Source of the DNA: Prosthecobacter sp.
GTDB taxonomy: Bacteria; Verrucomicrobiota; Verrucomicrobiia; Verrucomicrobiales; Verrucomicrobiaceae
Direction: 5' to 3'
NCBI GenBank assembly: GCA_021733925.1
Contig: JAIPJY010000004.1
Location: forward strand, 62,001 to 126,000
Length of the DNA: 64,000 nt
A program made the position numbers and the translations under genes. Below, piece after piece: positions 1-8,517 of the stretch (the first letter of the stretch is position 1; the number at the start of each line of letters is the position of its first letter). Under the pieces are notes generated by a model. That model had not been told where the DNA came from. It did not search any database and was given only the letters and a program-made list of their open reading frames with translations.

Positions 1-1017
1 CTGCAATCCCAGGGCGCTGGAGATGCTGAGTGAAGGGTAGAATCTGGCCGCTGCAGCTTTCACATCCAGTCCGGTGGCCGCCAGTTCCAGCTCGGCCCGA
101 CGCACGTCGGGACGGTTGCGGAGCAATTCGGCCGGCAGTCCGGTGTAGATGTGGGAAAGCATCATGTGATCGAAGCCGTCAGACTTGCGCTTCACGTGCT
201 GGGGGTAACGACCGGCCAGGTAGTTGAGCTTGTTCTCAGTCACGGTGATCTGCTGCTGAATTTGGTAGAGATGGCTTTGGTTCTTGAAAACTTCAGCCTC
301 AAAGCGGCGAACGGCGAGTTCTGTCACACGGGCGTTGGCTTTCTGGAGCTTGACCGCCTCGAGTGCATTCTTTTGAATCTCGATCATGCGCTTCAGGGTG
401 GACAACTGATTGTCAAACGCGACCAGGTCGTAGTAGGTCTCGGCGATTTCAGAGACGATGTTCGTGATCATGAAGTTCCGCCCTTCCTGGGTGCCCAGGT
501 AGCGGAGGACCGCGGCATCACGCTCGTTGCGCAGCTTTCTCCAGATGTCCACTTCCCAGTCAAAGTCGGCAGAGAAGCCGAAGTTGGGCATGTTGGTGGG
601 AATGGGGACTCCCGTCGCGATTTCGTTGGCGACGTTGTCTTCCGCAGCTCCGGCGGCGGTGTGGCGTCCGACTTTATCAATCCCAGCCGTGGTGCCTGCG
701 GTGATGAATGGGAAAATGGCCCCCTTGCGCGCACGCACCTCGCTTTTGGACGCCTCAATCTCCTGCAGCAGGATGTTCAATTCCTGATTGTTGCTCAGCG
801 CGGTGCTGATGAGTGATTTCAGATTTGGATCCTTGAAATACTCCTGCCATCCGATTACGGCGGAGTTCTTGGTGCCTGCCGTATCCGGAAAGTTGGCAGG
901 CAGGGGCGGATCGCTTGATGGCAGAGGGTCACGGCGGAGCACGGACGAGCAGCCCTGCACCGTGACGATCAGACAGACGAAATTAAATGCCAGGAGCTTG
1001 TTCTTCAGTTTTTTCAT
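1..1017 (-). CDS. RND efflux outer-membrane factor (TolC/OprM, NodT-type lipoprotein), 3' end beyond window
   Basis: Outer-membrane channel of a tripartite RND pump. The first 339 codons are present; the C-terminal part lies before base 1. It starts MKKLKNKLLAF, followed by a hydrophobic stretch and the lipobox VQGC near residue 23, so it is a lipoprotein. The body has the coiled-coil style of outer-membrane efflux proteins: a repeat starting SALSNNQELNILLQEIEASK and the family segment GLPAELLRNRPDVRRAELEL. The start at 1017 lies inside the 3' end of the RND pump gene, a 35-base overlap, so translation is probably coupled; an ATG two codons upstream (1023) is also possible. It works with the adaptor and pump encoded just upstream. 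Family assignment is firm; the exact start is less so. Confidence 0.9.
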   Translation of the reverse strand, partial: MKKLKNKLLAFNFVCLIVTVQGCSSVLRRDPLPSSDPPLPANFPDTAGTKNSAVIGWQEYFKDPNLKSLISTALSNNQELNILLQEIEASKSEVRARKGAIFPFITAGTTAGIDKVGRHTAAGAAEDNVANEIATGVPIPTNMPNFGFSADFDWEVDIWRKLRNERDAAVLRYLGTQEGRNFMITNIVSEIAETYYDLVAFDNQLSTLKRMIEIQKNALEAVKLQKANARVTELAVRRFEAEVFKNQSHLYQIQQQITVTENKLNYLAGRYPQHVKRKSDGFDHMMLSHIYTGLPAELLRNRPDVRRAELELAATGLDVKAAAARFYPSLSISSALGLQ

Positions 1018-4000
1018 ATTCATGATGGCCGTGGCCGTACTCTCCAAGTTCACTCAATGGCATATCATCTTCATCTGGAAGAAGTTTCCCACGAGCAGAG
1101 ATCGTACCGAAAATGTAGTATAGTCCAGGGACAACCAGAAGACCGATCACCGTGCCGAGGAACATCCCGCCGGCTGCGGATGCACCGATGGTTTTGTTGG
1201 CAATGGCACCTGCGCCAGAGGCACGCAGCAAGGGGATCATCCCGGCGATGAAAGCGAAAGAGGTCATCAAAATCGGACGGAAACGTACTTTGGCACCTTC
1301 AATGGCCGCTTCAAGAATGGAGAGTCCCTCGCCGTGGCGCTGTGAGGCGAACTCCACAATCAGAATGGCGTTTTTGCCCAGCAAGCCCACGAGCATGATG
1401 ATGCCCACCTGCGCATAAATGTCATTGTCCAACCCCATCGCTTTCAGCATCGCAAAGGAACCCATGACACCCACCGGCAGAGAGAGGATCACGGCCAGAG
1501 GGAGAGTGAAGCTTTCGTACTGACCGACGAGCACCATGTAAACGAACAGGAGCACCACGATGAAAATATACATGGCCTCATTGCCGCGCCCCACTTCATC
1601 AAACGAGAGACCGGCCCAGCCGATGTCAAAGCCACGCGGCAGGGTTTTCTTTGCCACGTCCTGGATCGCCTTGATGGCATCGCCGCTGCTGAAACCTGCG
1701 GCTGGCGCGCCCTGGATGGATGGAGCGGGGTAGGCGTTGTAACGGGTGATTTCATTCAAGCCCAGCTTCGGCTTCAGGCTCATGAAGGCTGAATACGGCA
1801 CCATCTCGCCCTTTTCATTGGCGACATACATGTCCTTGAGATCCTTGGGCAGCCTGCGGTAGTCCGGATGAGCCTGCACATAGAGTTTGAAGAACTGGCC
1901 AAACTTAATGAAGCCCTGTTCATAGGTACTCCCGATCATGACGGAAAGGTTGTCCATCGCCTTGCCAATGGAGACGCCCTTTTGCATGGCCACCTTGTTG
2001 TCGATGACGAGCTCGATCTGGGGATAGTTGGCGCTGAAGAACGTGAAGAGGCCACGGAGCTCTTTGCGCTCCCCCAGAGCCTTCATGAACTCATCATTCA
2101 CCACCTGCAGTTTGTCATAGTCACCCGTGTTGGTCTTGTCCAGCAAGCGGAGTGAGAAACCACCTGCAGCACCGTAACCGGGAACCGCGGGAGGCTCGTA
2201 GAACTCGATTGTGACACCTGAGATGGCTTTGCATTTTTCTTCCAGTTCGGCGATGATCTGAGGGGCTGTCAGTTTGCGCTCCTCCCAGTTATGAAGATTG
2301 ATCAGACAGGTGCCGGCGTTCGAGCCGCGACCCTCGGTCAGCACTTCGTAGCCCGCCAGCGATGACACGGATTCGACACCTTCAATGGTCTTGGCGAGCT
2401 GCTGCAGTTCGGTGGACTTGGCCGAGGTGCGTTCCAAGGTCGATCCCGGGGGCGTCTGCAGAATCGCGTAGATCATTCCCTGATCTTCCGCCGGAATGAA
2501 GCCAGCCGGCAGCTTTTCGTTGATGAAGTAGATCGCCGCGCCCGCCGCAGCCAGCACTCCGAACGTCACGAGCCGCCGGTGGACGATCCGCCTGAGAATG
2601 GCGACATAAAAATCCGTCACCTTTTCAAAGACATGATTGAATGCGGCGAGCAGCAACGCGATCGGCCCGCGCCATTTGCGCTTTTTGTGACCGTCTTCGT
2701 GGTCGTGGCCGTGCTCGGACTTTTTCAAAATCATCGCGCAAAGCACGGGCGTCAGTGTGAGGGCCATGACGCCGGAGAGCACGATGGCCACCGCCATGGT
2801 GATGGAGAACTGCCGGTAAAAGACCCCGACGGGGCCGGTCATGAACGTCACCGGCACGAACACCGCAGTCATCACCAGCGTGATGGCGATAACGGCACCG
2901 GCGATTTCATGCAGCACCATCTGGGTGGCCTTGTAGGGAGAGATGTTTGTGCCATGCATTTTGGCATGCACGGCCTCCACCACCACGATGGCGTTGTCCA
3001 CCACGATGCCGATGGCCAGCACCAGCGCGAAGAGCGTGATGAGGTTGATCGTCACTCCAAACATCTGCATGAGGAAGAAGGCGCCGATCAGCGAGACCGG
3101 CACCGCCAGCGTCGGGATGAGCGTGGAGCGCCAATCACCGAGGAAAACAAACACCACGAGCGCCACCAGAATGAAGGCCTCTATCAGCGTATGCAGCACC
3201 TTCTCAATCGAGGCATCAAGGAAGTTGGCCACATCGTAGCTGATCTTGTAGTCCATCCCTGACGGAAAGGTCTTCTCCTTGATCTCCACCAGCTTCTCCT
3301 TGATCTCCTTGATCACTTCGTTCGCATTGCTGCCATAGCTCTGCTTGATCACGATGGCTGCGGAGGGCAGCCCGTCGAGGTCTGAATAGAGATCGTAGAA
3401 TTCACTGCCCAGCTCCACGGAGGCGACGTCCTTGAGGCGCAGCAGTTCACCGTCTTCCGTGGCTCGCAGGATGACGTTCTCATACTGTTCGACCTCGTTA
3501 TATCGTCCCACGTAAGTGAGCACGTACTCCAGCGCCTGAGAAGTTTTGCTGTCCGCCCGCCCGATTCGCCCTGGAGACCCGATCAGGCTCTGCTCCGAAA
3601 GTGAATGCATCACCGACTCGGTCGAGACGTTGTAGGCTCGCATGCGGTCCGGCTTCAGCCAGATGCGCATTGCGTACTGTCGGGTGCCCAGGATCTTGGC
3701 GGAACCCACACCGCGAATACGGCTCAGCTCGGGAATGAGATAGATGTAGCCGTAGTTGAACAGGAACTGCATGTCCGCATTTTTGTCCGTGCTGAACAGG
3801 TTCACGTACATGAGCATGTTTGGCGTCAGGTTGTTCACGATGACGCCCTCGCGCTGCACCAGCGGGGGGAGACGGCTCATCACCTGATTGACGCGGTTCA
3901 TCACGTTCACCGTCGACTGGTTCGGATCGGTGCCCATGTGGAAGACCACCTGAATGGTTGCCTCCCCTGCGCTCGTGGCGTCGGAGGTCATGTACTTCAT

Positions 4001-4222
4001 GTTGGGCACCCCGAGGATCGAACGTTCCAAGGGAATCAAACAGGACTCTTCCAGAACTTTCGCGCTCGCCCCCGGGTAGTCCAGGGTGACCATGACCGTG
4101 ACCGGCGCCACATCAGGGAACTGGGAGATTGGCAGGGTGATCATCGAGAGCCCCCCGAGGAACAGGATGATCAGAGAAATAACAATGGCCAGGGCCGGCC
4201 GACGCAGAATCTTCGTAAACAT
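983..4222 (-). CDS. RND efflux pump inner-membrane permease (HAE1/AcrB family)
   Basis: Proton-driven drug exporter of the HAE1 family, 1079 residues, the usual full length. The N-terminus (FLGGLSMITLPISQFPDVAP) and the two periplasmic halves match AcrB-type pumps. In TM4 the motif reads GIVVDNAIVVVEA; the second Asp of the AcrB pair D407-D408 is Asn here. In TM10 the relay Lys is kept (GLLGKNAILIVEF). The cytoplasmic loop between TM6 and TM7 is His-rich (HGHDHEDGH) and the C-terminus has GHGHHEYEK, unusual for drug pumps. It lies 16 bases after the adaptor gene and overlaps the channel gene, so the three form one operon. The substrate cannot be read from the sequence. Confidence 0.96.
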   Translation of the reverse strand: MFTKILRRPALAIVISLIILFLGGLSMITLPISQFPDVAPVTVMVTLDYPGASAKVLEESCLIPLERSILGVPNMKYMTSDATSAGEATIQVVFHMGTDPNQSTVNVMNRVNQVMSRLPPLVQREGVIVNNLTPNMLMYVNLFSTDKNADMQFLFNYGYIYLIPELSRIRGVGSAKILGTRQYAMRIWLKPDRMRAYNVSTESVMHSLSEQSLIGSPGRIGRADSKTSQALEYVLTYVGRYNEVEQYENVILRATEDGELLRLKDVASVELGSEFYDLYSDLDGLPSAAIVIKQSYGSNANEVIKEIKEKLVEIKEKTFPSGMDYKISYDVANFLDASIEKVLHTLIEAFILVALVVFVFLGDWRSTLIPTLAVPVSLIGAFFLMQMFGVTINLITLFALVLAIGIVVDNAIVVVEAVHAKMHGTNISPYKATQMVLHEIAGAVIAITLVMTAVFVPVTFMTGPVGVFYRQFSITMAVAIVLSGVMALTLTPVLCAMILKKSEHGHDHEDGHKKRKWRGPIALLLAAFNHVFEKVTDFYVAILRRIVHRRLVTFGVLAAAGAAIYFINEKLPAGFIPAEDQGMIYAILQTPPGSTLERTSAKSTELQQLAKTIEGVESVSSLAGYEVLTEGRGSNAGTCLINLHNWEERKLTAPQIIAELEEKCKAISGVTIEFYEPPAVPGYGAAGGFSLRLLDKTNTGDYDKLQVVNDEFMKALGERKELRGLFTFFSANYPQIELVIDNKVAMQKGVSIGKAMDNLSVMIGSTYEQGFIKFGQFFKLYVQAHPDYRRLPKDLKDMYVANEKGEMVPYSAFMSLKPKLGLNEITRYNAYPAPSIQGAPAAGFSSGDAIKAIQDVAKKTLPRGFDIGWAGLSFDEVGRGNEAMYIFIVVLLFVYMVLVGQYESFTLPLAVILSLPVGVMGSFAMLKAMGLDNDIYAQVGIIMLVGLLGKNAILIVEFASQRHGEGLSILEAAIEGAKVRFRPILMTSFAFIAGMIPLLRASGAGAIANKTIGASAAGGMFLGTVIGLLVVPGLYYIFGTISARGKLLPDEDDMPLSELGEYGHGHHEYEKTEEQAPGI

Positions 4223-4238
4223 TGGTCAAATCGTTTAA

Positions 4239-5351
4239 TTATTCAGCGTGCAGTTTCATATCCTTGAAAGCCTCTTCGGGCTTCTTGAAAACATACACTG
4301 CTTTCTCGCCGCTTTTGGCCTGGCGCATACCTTCGAGAACGATCCTATCCTTGTCAGTCAAACCGTCGCTGACGATGAAAACATCCTCCAATTCCTCGCT
4401 GATATGGATGCGCTGTTGAACCAGGATGTCATCCTTTCCCACGATAAACACATAGTGATGGTCCAGGATCTCAAACGTCGCCTTCTGTGGAACCAGCAGC
4501 GCATCCTTGATCATTTTGTTCATGCGAATGTTGCCAGTCTCGCCATGTCTCAGCAGGCGGTCCGGATTCTGAAAATCCGCACGGAAGGGGATGGTGCCGG
4601 TTTGGTTGTTAAACTCCGCCTCGATGACGTTGACTCTGCCTGGCTGGCTGAAAATCTTGCCGTTGGCCATCACCAATTCGACCTTCTTTCTCTCATCCGG
4701 CTGCTCTTCGGACATGTAATCCAGATACTCTGCCTCAGGGACGTTGAAATAGACCCACATCTCGCTGTTGTCAGACAGGGTCGTCAGCAAATCACCCTCA
4801 TCCACCAGGCTGCCATTCCGCAGGTGCAGGCGGTCCATCAGCCCTGGAAAAGGCGCATTGATGTTGGTGAAGCCGAGGTGCGCCTGCGCGAGGTTCACCA
4901 CAGCCACTTTTTGTTCCCATTTGGCCTTGGAAATGGCCAGCTCTTTGTCAGACACCACCTTGCTGTCCGTCAATCTCTTGGTGTTTTCGTATTCGACCTT
5001 GGCAACCTGGGCCTCGGCCTCTGCGCTGGTCAGCTCTGCCTGGTAAACCAGGGGCAGGATCTTGAACATCGGATCGCCTTCCTTGACGAGCTGGCCTTCC
5101 TTCACAAAGACGGATTGCAGATAGCCACGCTCCACCGCACGGAGCTCAATGTTACGGCAGGAACGAATCTGACACACATATTCGCGCGTGACGAGCGTAT
5201 CCCGCTTGATGGGGTTGGTCAGAATCATCTGAGCCTTCTCTTCGTGCTCTTCGTGCTCAGCCTCCTCATGGTGGCAGGCGCTAAAAAGCAGGCTGGCCGC
5301 CAAGCCGGCGTAAATGAGGGATTTTCGAGAAGCGTTATGCAGTAATTCCAT
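4239..5351 (-). CDS. RND efflux periplasmic adaptor (membrane fusion) lipoprotein
   Basis: Periplasmic adaptor that bridges the RND pump and the outer-membrane channel, 370 residues. The N-terminus has a signal peptide with lipobox FSAC near residues 23-26. It is followed directly by a His/Glu-rich segment (HHEEAEHEEHEEK) that could bind metal. The core has the lipoyl half-motifs (VFVKEGQLVKEGDPMFKI and NAPFPGLMDRLHLRNGSLV), the alpha-hairpin between them, and beta-barrel segments such as PFRADFQNPDRLLRHGETG. It is the first gene of the operon; its ATG at 5351 is preceded by a 316-base gap. No strong Shine-Dalgarno sequence is visible. Confidence 0.94.
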   Translation of the reverse strand: MELLHNASRKSLIYAGLAASLLFSACHHEEAEHEEHEEKAQMILTNPIKRDTLVTREYVCQIRSCRNIELRAVERGYLQSVFVKEGQLVKEGDPMFKILPLVYQAELTSAEAEAQVAKVEYENTKRLTDSKVVSDKELAISKAKWEQKVAVVNLAQAHLGFTNINAPFPGLMDRLHLRNGSLVDEGDLLTTLSDNSEMWVYFNVPEAEYLDYMSEEQPDERKKVELVMANGKIFSQPGRVNVIEAEFNNQTGTIPFRADFQNPDRLLRHGETGNIRMNKMIKDALLVPQKATFEILDHHYVFIVGKDDILVQQRIHISEELEDVFIVSDGLTDKDRIVLEGMRQAKSGEKAVYVFKKPEEAFKDMKLHAE

Positions 5352-5667
5352 TCTTGCCCATACGAAGCCATAGACTTCGGCCTATTCATATACCCTCTAC
5401 AGGGGGTTTTTACCCCCACCCCCGACACCAGTGCCGGGGTTAATTTGAAAGGTCGAGCGCCACATGGGAGTGTAAATTCCACCCTATTCTCAGTGCTTTT
5501 AAATTAAGATATTTGCTGCGTAAAATCCGTTTAGCGAGGGACGGTCGTGCAAAAACTTCAAAAGCGGCAGCTTCTCAACGCAGGATACTTTTGGTCCAGT
5601 TGTGGCTGGAGCGGACATTCCGGTCAGGGCGTGTTCACCATCAAGATCATGGCTTGTTTTTTGCGCT
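5352..5667. other. Intergenic region upstream of the RND operon
   Basis: No gene is supported in these 316 bases. The stretch 5392-5426 has short runs of C and G (ctacaggggg and tacccccacccc) that could form an imperfect hairpin. It must hold the efflux-operon promoter and may hold operators for the LacI-type regulator encoded at its far end. No clear palindromic operator could be picked out by eye. Confidence 0.5.
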
Positions 5668-6684
5668 CTATGCAGGGGAATTAGCCTCTGTTCGAGCCGT
5701 CCTCCACAAGCCCTCAGTCATCACAATCCTGGGCGATTCGGGGATGCCGCGCTCATTCTGCTGGTACTGTGTGACGAGCAGATCCACCGCCGCAGCGCCG
5801 AGGACAATTGCCTGCTGGTCGATGCCGGGCACTTCGGGCATGTCCGCGCGCCAGCCGAGCGAGACGTGGTCCGGCCTGCGGGATGGTGGCAGGGAGGCGA
5901 GCCAGTCTTTCACGACATGGCCAGCGTCGATGACGACGTCGGGTTTGGCCGTGCGCAGCCATTGCAGGAAATCATTGCGGCTGAGTGACTTGCGGAGCGC
6001 CAGCAGCTCACCCGGTCTGGCCAGCGGGTGATGGGCCAGAAAACTGGCGGACCACGCGCGGAACATGCGCTCATTGATGGTGCTGCCGCAGTAAAAGCCG
6101 ATGCGCTTATAGCGCTGCTTCTTCAGCATGCGCAGTGCGGTCATCATGCCGAGGAAGTGGTGGTGATGGACGCGGTGCAGCTGGGGCCGCGCATAGCCCA
6201 GGCCGATGACCACGCTGCTGAACTTTTCCCACGCCATGGAGACATGACCGCGGCTGCGTGAGACCAGAGGCGAGAGGATGAAACCGGGGATGCCGCGTGC
6301 TTCGAGGATGTCTGACAGCCGACGTGCCGTCATTCCCCGGGCGGCGAGATGAAATTCCTCGAGCTGAAAGCCGAGTTTCGCGGCCTGCTGATGCGCGCCC
6401 AGCACGAGCTGCTGCGACCACGAGGAGCGCTCGATTTCCTGGGAACTGCGTTCGGCCCAGACAAAGGCCAGCGTGAGAGGAGCGGCGACACGGCGAGTGC
6501 GGCGCATGTGCGTCATGAGCTTTGCGATTTCGGGATCGGGCTGGTAACCGAGCTCGTTGGCGGTTTGGACGATTTTCGCTCTGAGGGAAGCCTCCACATG
6601 CTTCCCGCCGCGCAGGGCGCGAGAGACCGTCATTTTGGAAATGCCAAGCCTGAGGGCGATGTCGTTCAACGAAGGGCGTGCCAT
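5668..6684 (-). CDS. LacI-family transcriptional regulator
   Basis: DNA-binding regulator of 338 residues, the usual LacI length. The N-terminal helix-turn-helix is classical (SLNDIALRLGISKMTVSRAL, residues 5-24) with the hinge segment ANELGYQPDPEIAKLM. The rest is a periplasmic-binding-protein-like effector domain ending VMTEGLWRTARTEANSPA. The GYQPDPEIAKLMTHMR form of the hinge is common in LacI-type proteins of Verrucomicrobia, where the ligand is usually a sugar. It is encoded upstream of the efflux operon on the same strand, so it may control that operon, but no operator was identified. The ligand is unknown. Confidence 0.9.
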   Translation of the reverse strand: MARPSLNDIALRLGISKMTVSRALRGGKHVEASLRAKIVQTANELGYQPDPEIAKLMTHMRRTRRVAAPLTLAFVWAERSSQEIERSSWSQQLVLGAHQQAAKLGFQLEEFHLAARGMTARRLSDILEARGIPGFILSPLVSRSRGHVSMAWEKFSSVVIGLGYARPQLHRVHHHHFLGMMTALRMLKKQRYKRIGFYCGSTINERMFRAWSASFLAHHPLARPGELLALRKSLSRNDFLQWLRTAKPDVVIDAGHVVKDWLASLPPSRRPDHVSLGWRADMPEVPGIDQQAIVLGAAAVDLLVTQYQQNERGIPESPRIVMTEGLWRTARTEANSPA

Positions 6685-7036
6685 GCCGCACTCTACACAG
6701 ACTCGCTCTTTGAATCCAATGTCGGTGTTGTGGAAGCACCTGAACTCAAGGCGGCCAGATTGTGGAACGGGGAGTGAGTGTTGGGAGTATTTGAGAGCCG
6801 TTTGCGCGAAGTGAGCTTCCCAGATTCCGGCTAAAGCCGGTACTACAATACGTGCGCTGGCTGATTTCAGACCTGGGGTGATGCGGGGCTTCTGGAACGG
6901 GCCACGATCCCGAAATACGTACTCAGAGGAGCTGCTGAGATGTTATTCGGGAGGAAGGATCATGCCGTTTCACTGACAATCCCGAATAAAAAACGGACAC
7001 CGAGTCCCGCCCAAACGTATCACCCGCGACATCACC
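6685..7036. other. Intergenic region with a CTAC-footed hairpin
   Basis: No coding region is supported here. It holds the divergent promoters of the LacI-type gene (minus) and the cupin gene (plus). At 6827-6840 lies the palindrome CCGGCTaaAGCCGG, followed by CTAC at 6843-6846. The same palindrome and flank recur almost exactly at 19302-19321, which marks it as a dispersed repeat rather than a local operator. Confidence 0.6.
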
Positions 7037-7447
7037 ATGGACATCCAACGAAACGGCACCCAACCCTCCGGCAAAGGCCCTGCCGACTGGTTTACTGGCA
7101 CAGTGCGCATCGACCCGCTTTTTCAGGCAGGTTCACCCACACGCGTCGCTGGTGCCAGTGTCACCTTTGAGCCCGGGGCCCGAACCGCCTGGCACACGCA
7201 TCCGCTGGGACAGACCTTGATCGTTACTGCGGGTTGTGGTCGAGTACAGCGTCTGGGCGGGCCCATGGCAGAAATTTTTCCGGGGGATGTCGTGTGGTTT
7301 CCGCCCGGAGAAAAGCACTGGCACGGGGCCTCACCCACCACTGCGATGACTCACATCGCCATCCAGGAAAGTCTCGATGGCAAGGTCGTGGACTGGCTGG
7401 AGCAGGTCACCGACGAGCAATATCAATCCTCTCAACCTACCTCATAA
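7037..7447 (+). CDS. Small cupin protein of the hydroxynitrile-lyase (GtHNL-like) type
   Basis: Single-domain cupin of 136 residues. It strongly resembles the manganese cupin hydroxynitrile lyase described from Granulicella tundricola: the N-terminus ([20 protein letters not shown]), the motif [17 protein letters not shown] and the second motif [17 protein letters not shown]. The ligands known in that family are all present at matching positions: His53, His55, Gln59 and His94; His106, implicated in catalysis there, is also kept. The family cleaves or forms cyanohydrins in vitro; the natural substrate is uncertain and related cupins are annotated only as carboxymuconolactone- or quercetinase-like. 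The alcohol dehydrogenase starts 11 bases downstream, so the two are probably co-transcribed. Confidence 0.9.
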   Translation: MDIQRNGTQPSGKGPADWFTGTVRIDPLFQAGSPTRVAGASVTFEPGARTAWHTHPLGQTLIVTAGCGRVQRLGGPMAEIFPGDVVWFPPGEKHWHGASPTTAMTHIAIQESLDGKVVDWLEQVTDEQYQSSQPTS

Positions 7448-7458
7448 ATCCCCATTAT

Positions 7459-8517
7459 ATGCCCAACGCCAAAGCTTACTCCGCCTCCAGCGCGACTTCC
7501 CCGCTCGCCTTCACCAGCATTCCGCGCCGCGAGCCCACGGAGCGTGATGTGGAAATCGAAATTCTCTACTGCGGCATCTGCCACTCGGACTTGCATCAGG
7601 TGCGCAATGAATGGAGCGCCATTCCAACAGTCTATCCTTGCGTGCCGGGCCATGAGATTGTCGGGCGTGTGACCCATGTGGGCGCGGCGGTGAAGAAGCA
7701 CAAACGGGGCGACATTGTGGGTGTGGGCTGTCTGGTGGACTCGGATCAAACCTGCCCGCAGTGTGAGGCGAATTTGGAGCAATTCTGCCCGCACGCCGCC
7801 TTCACGTACAACTCGCCTGACAAACACGGCACCGCGCCGGTGACTTATGGCGGTTACTCCACCAGCATCGTGGTGGATGAGCACTTTGTGCTGAGTGTTC
7901 CTGGGAATCTCAGTCTCGCGGGCGTGGCTCCCCTGCTCTGCGCTGGCATCACGACATATTCACCCATGCGCCGCTGGGGTGATCTGAAGGGCAAGAAGGT
8001 CGGCGTCATCGGGCTTGGTGGTCTTGGTCACATGGGAGTGAAGTTTTCCCATGCCTTCGGTGCGCACACGGCGGTGCTCACCACCTCGCCGAATAAGACG
8101 GAGTCGGCTCTCAGCCTTGGCGCTGATGAAGTGATTGTCTCCAGTGATGCCAATGAGATGCAGAAGCACGCGGGCAGCTTTGACTTCATCCTCGACACGG
8201 TCTCGGCGGAGCATGACATCAATGCGTATCTCAACCTGCTGAAAATCGATGGCACGCTGACGCTGGTGGGTGCGCCGGACAAGCCGCTGCCAGTTTCTGC
8301 TTTTGGTCTCATCTTTGGCCGGAAGAGACTGGCGGGTTCATTGATCGGCGGTATTGCAGAAACGCAGGAGATGCTCGATTTCTGCGGCACGCATGACATC
8401 ACTTCCGAGGTGGAGGTGATCCCGATTCAGCAGGTCAATGAAGCGTATGAGCGGCTGCTGAAGAGTGATGTGAAGTATCGGTTCTCCATTGATATGGCAT
8501 CGCTGAAGTCGGCCTGA
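7459..8517 (+). CDS. Zinc-dependent NADP alcohol/aldehyde reductase (YahK/CAD-like)
   Basis: Medium-chain dehydrogenase of 352 residues. The catalytic zinc motif is GICHSDLHQ plus GHE (PGHEIVGRV), and the nucleotide-binding motif is GLGGLGHMGVKF. The YahK/cinnamyl-alcohol-dehydrogenase subgroup is indicated by FTYNSPDK and YGGYST. The structural zinc loop reads CLVDSDQTCPQCEANLEQFC: the first of the four structural cysteines is Asp where YahK has Cys. The start is placed at ATG 7459, because the same frame extends upstream only through the cupin gene. It probably reduces aldehydes to alcohols. It follows the cupin gene directly, which would fit removal of an aldehyde released from a cyanohydrin (inference). 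Confidence 0.92.
   Translation: MPNAKAYSASSATSPLAFTSIPRREPTERDVEIEILYCGICHSDLHQVRNEWSAIPTVYPCVPGHEIVGRVTHVGAAVKKHKRGDIVGVGCLVDSDQTCPQCEANLEQFCPHAAFTYNSPDKHGTAPVTYGGYSTSIVVDEHFVLSVPGNLSLAGVAPLLCAGITTYSPMRRWGDLKGKKVGVIGLGGLGHMGVKFSHAFGAHTAVLTTSPNKTESALSLGADEVIVSSDANEMQKHAGSFDFILDTVSAEHDINAYLNLLKIDGTLTLVGAPDKPLPVSAFGLIFGRKRLAGSLIGGIAETQEMLDFCGTHDITSEVEVIPIQQVNEAYERLLKSDVKYRFSIDMASLKSA

Noticed and set aside
7234-7458. N-terminal extension of the alcohol dehydrogenase
   Set aside because: The upstream codons run out of frame through the cupin gene; the family start fits ATG 7459.
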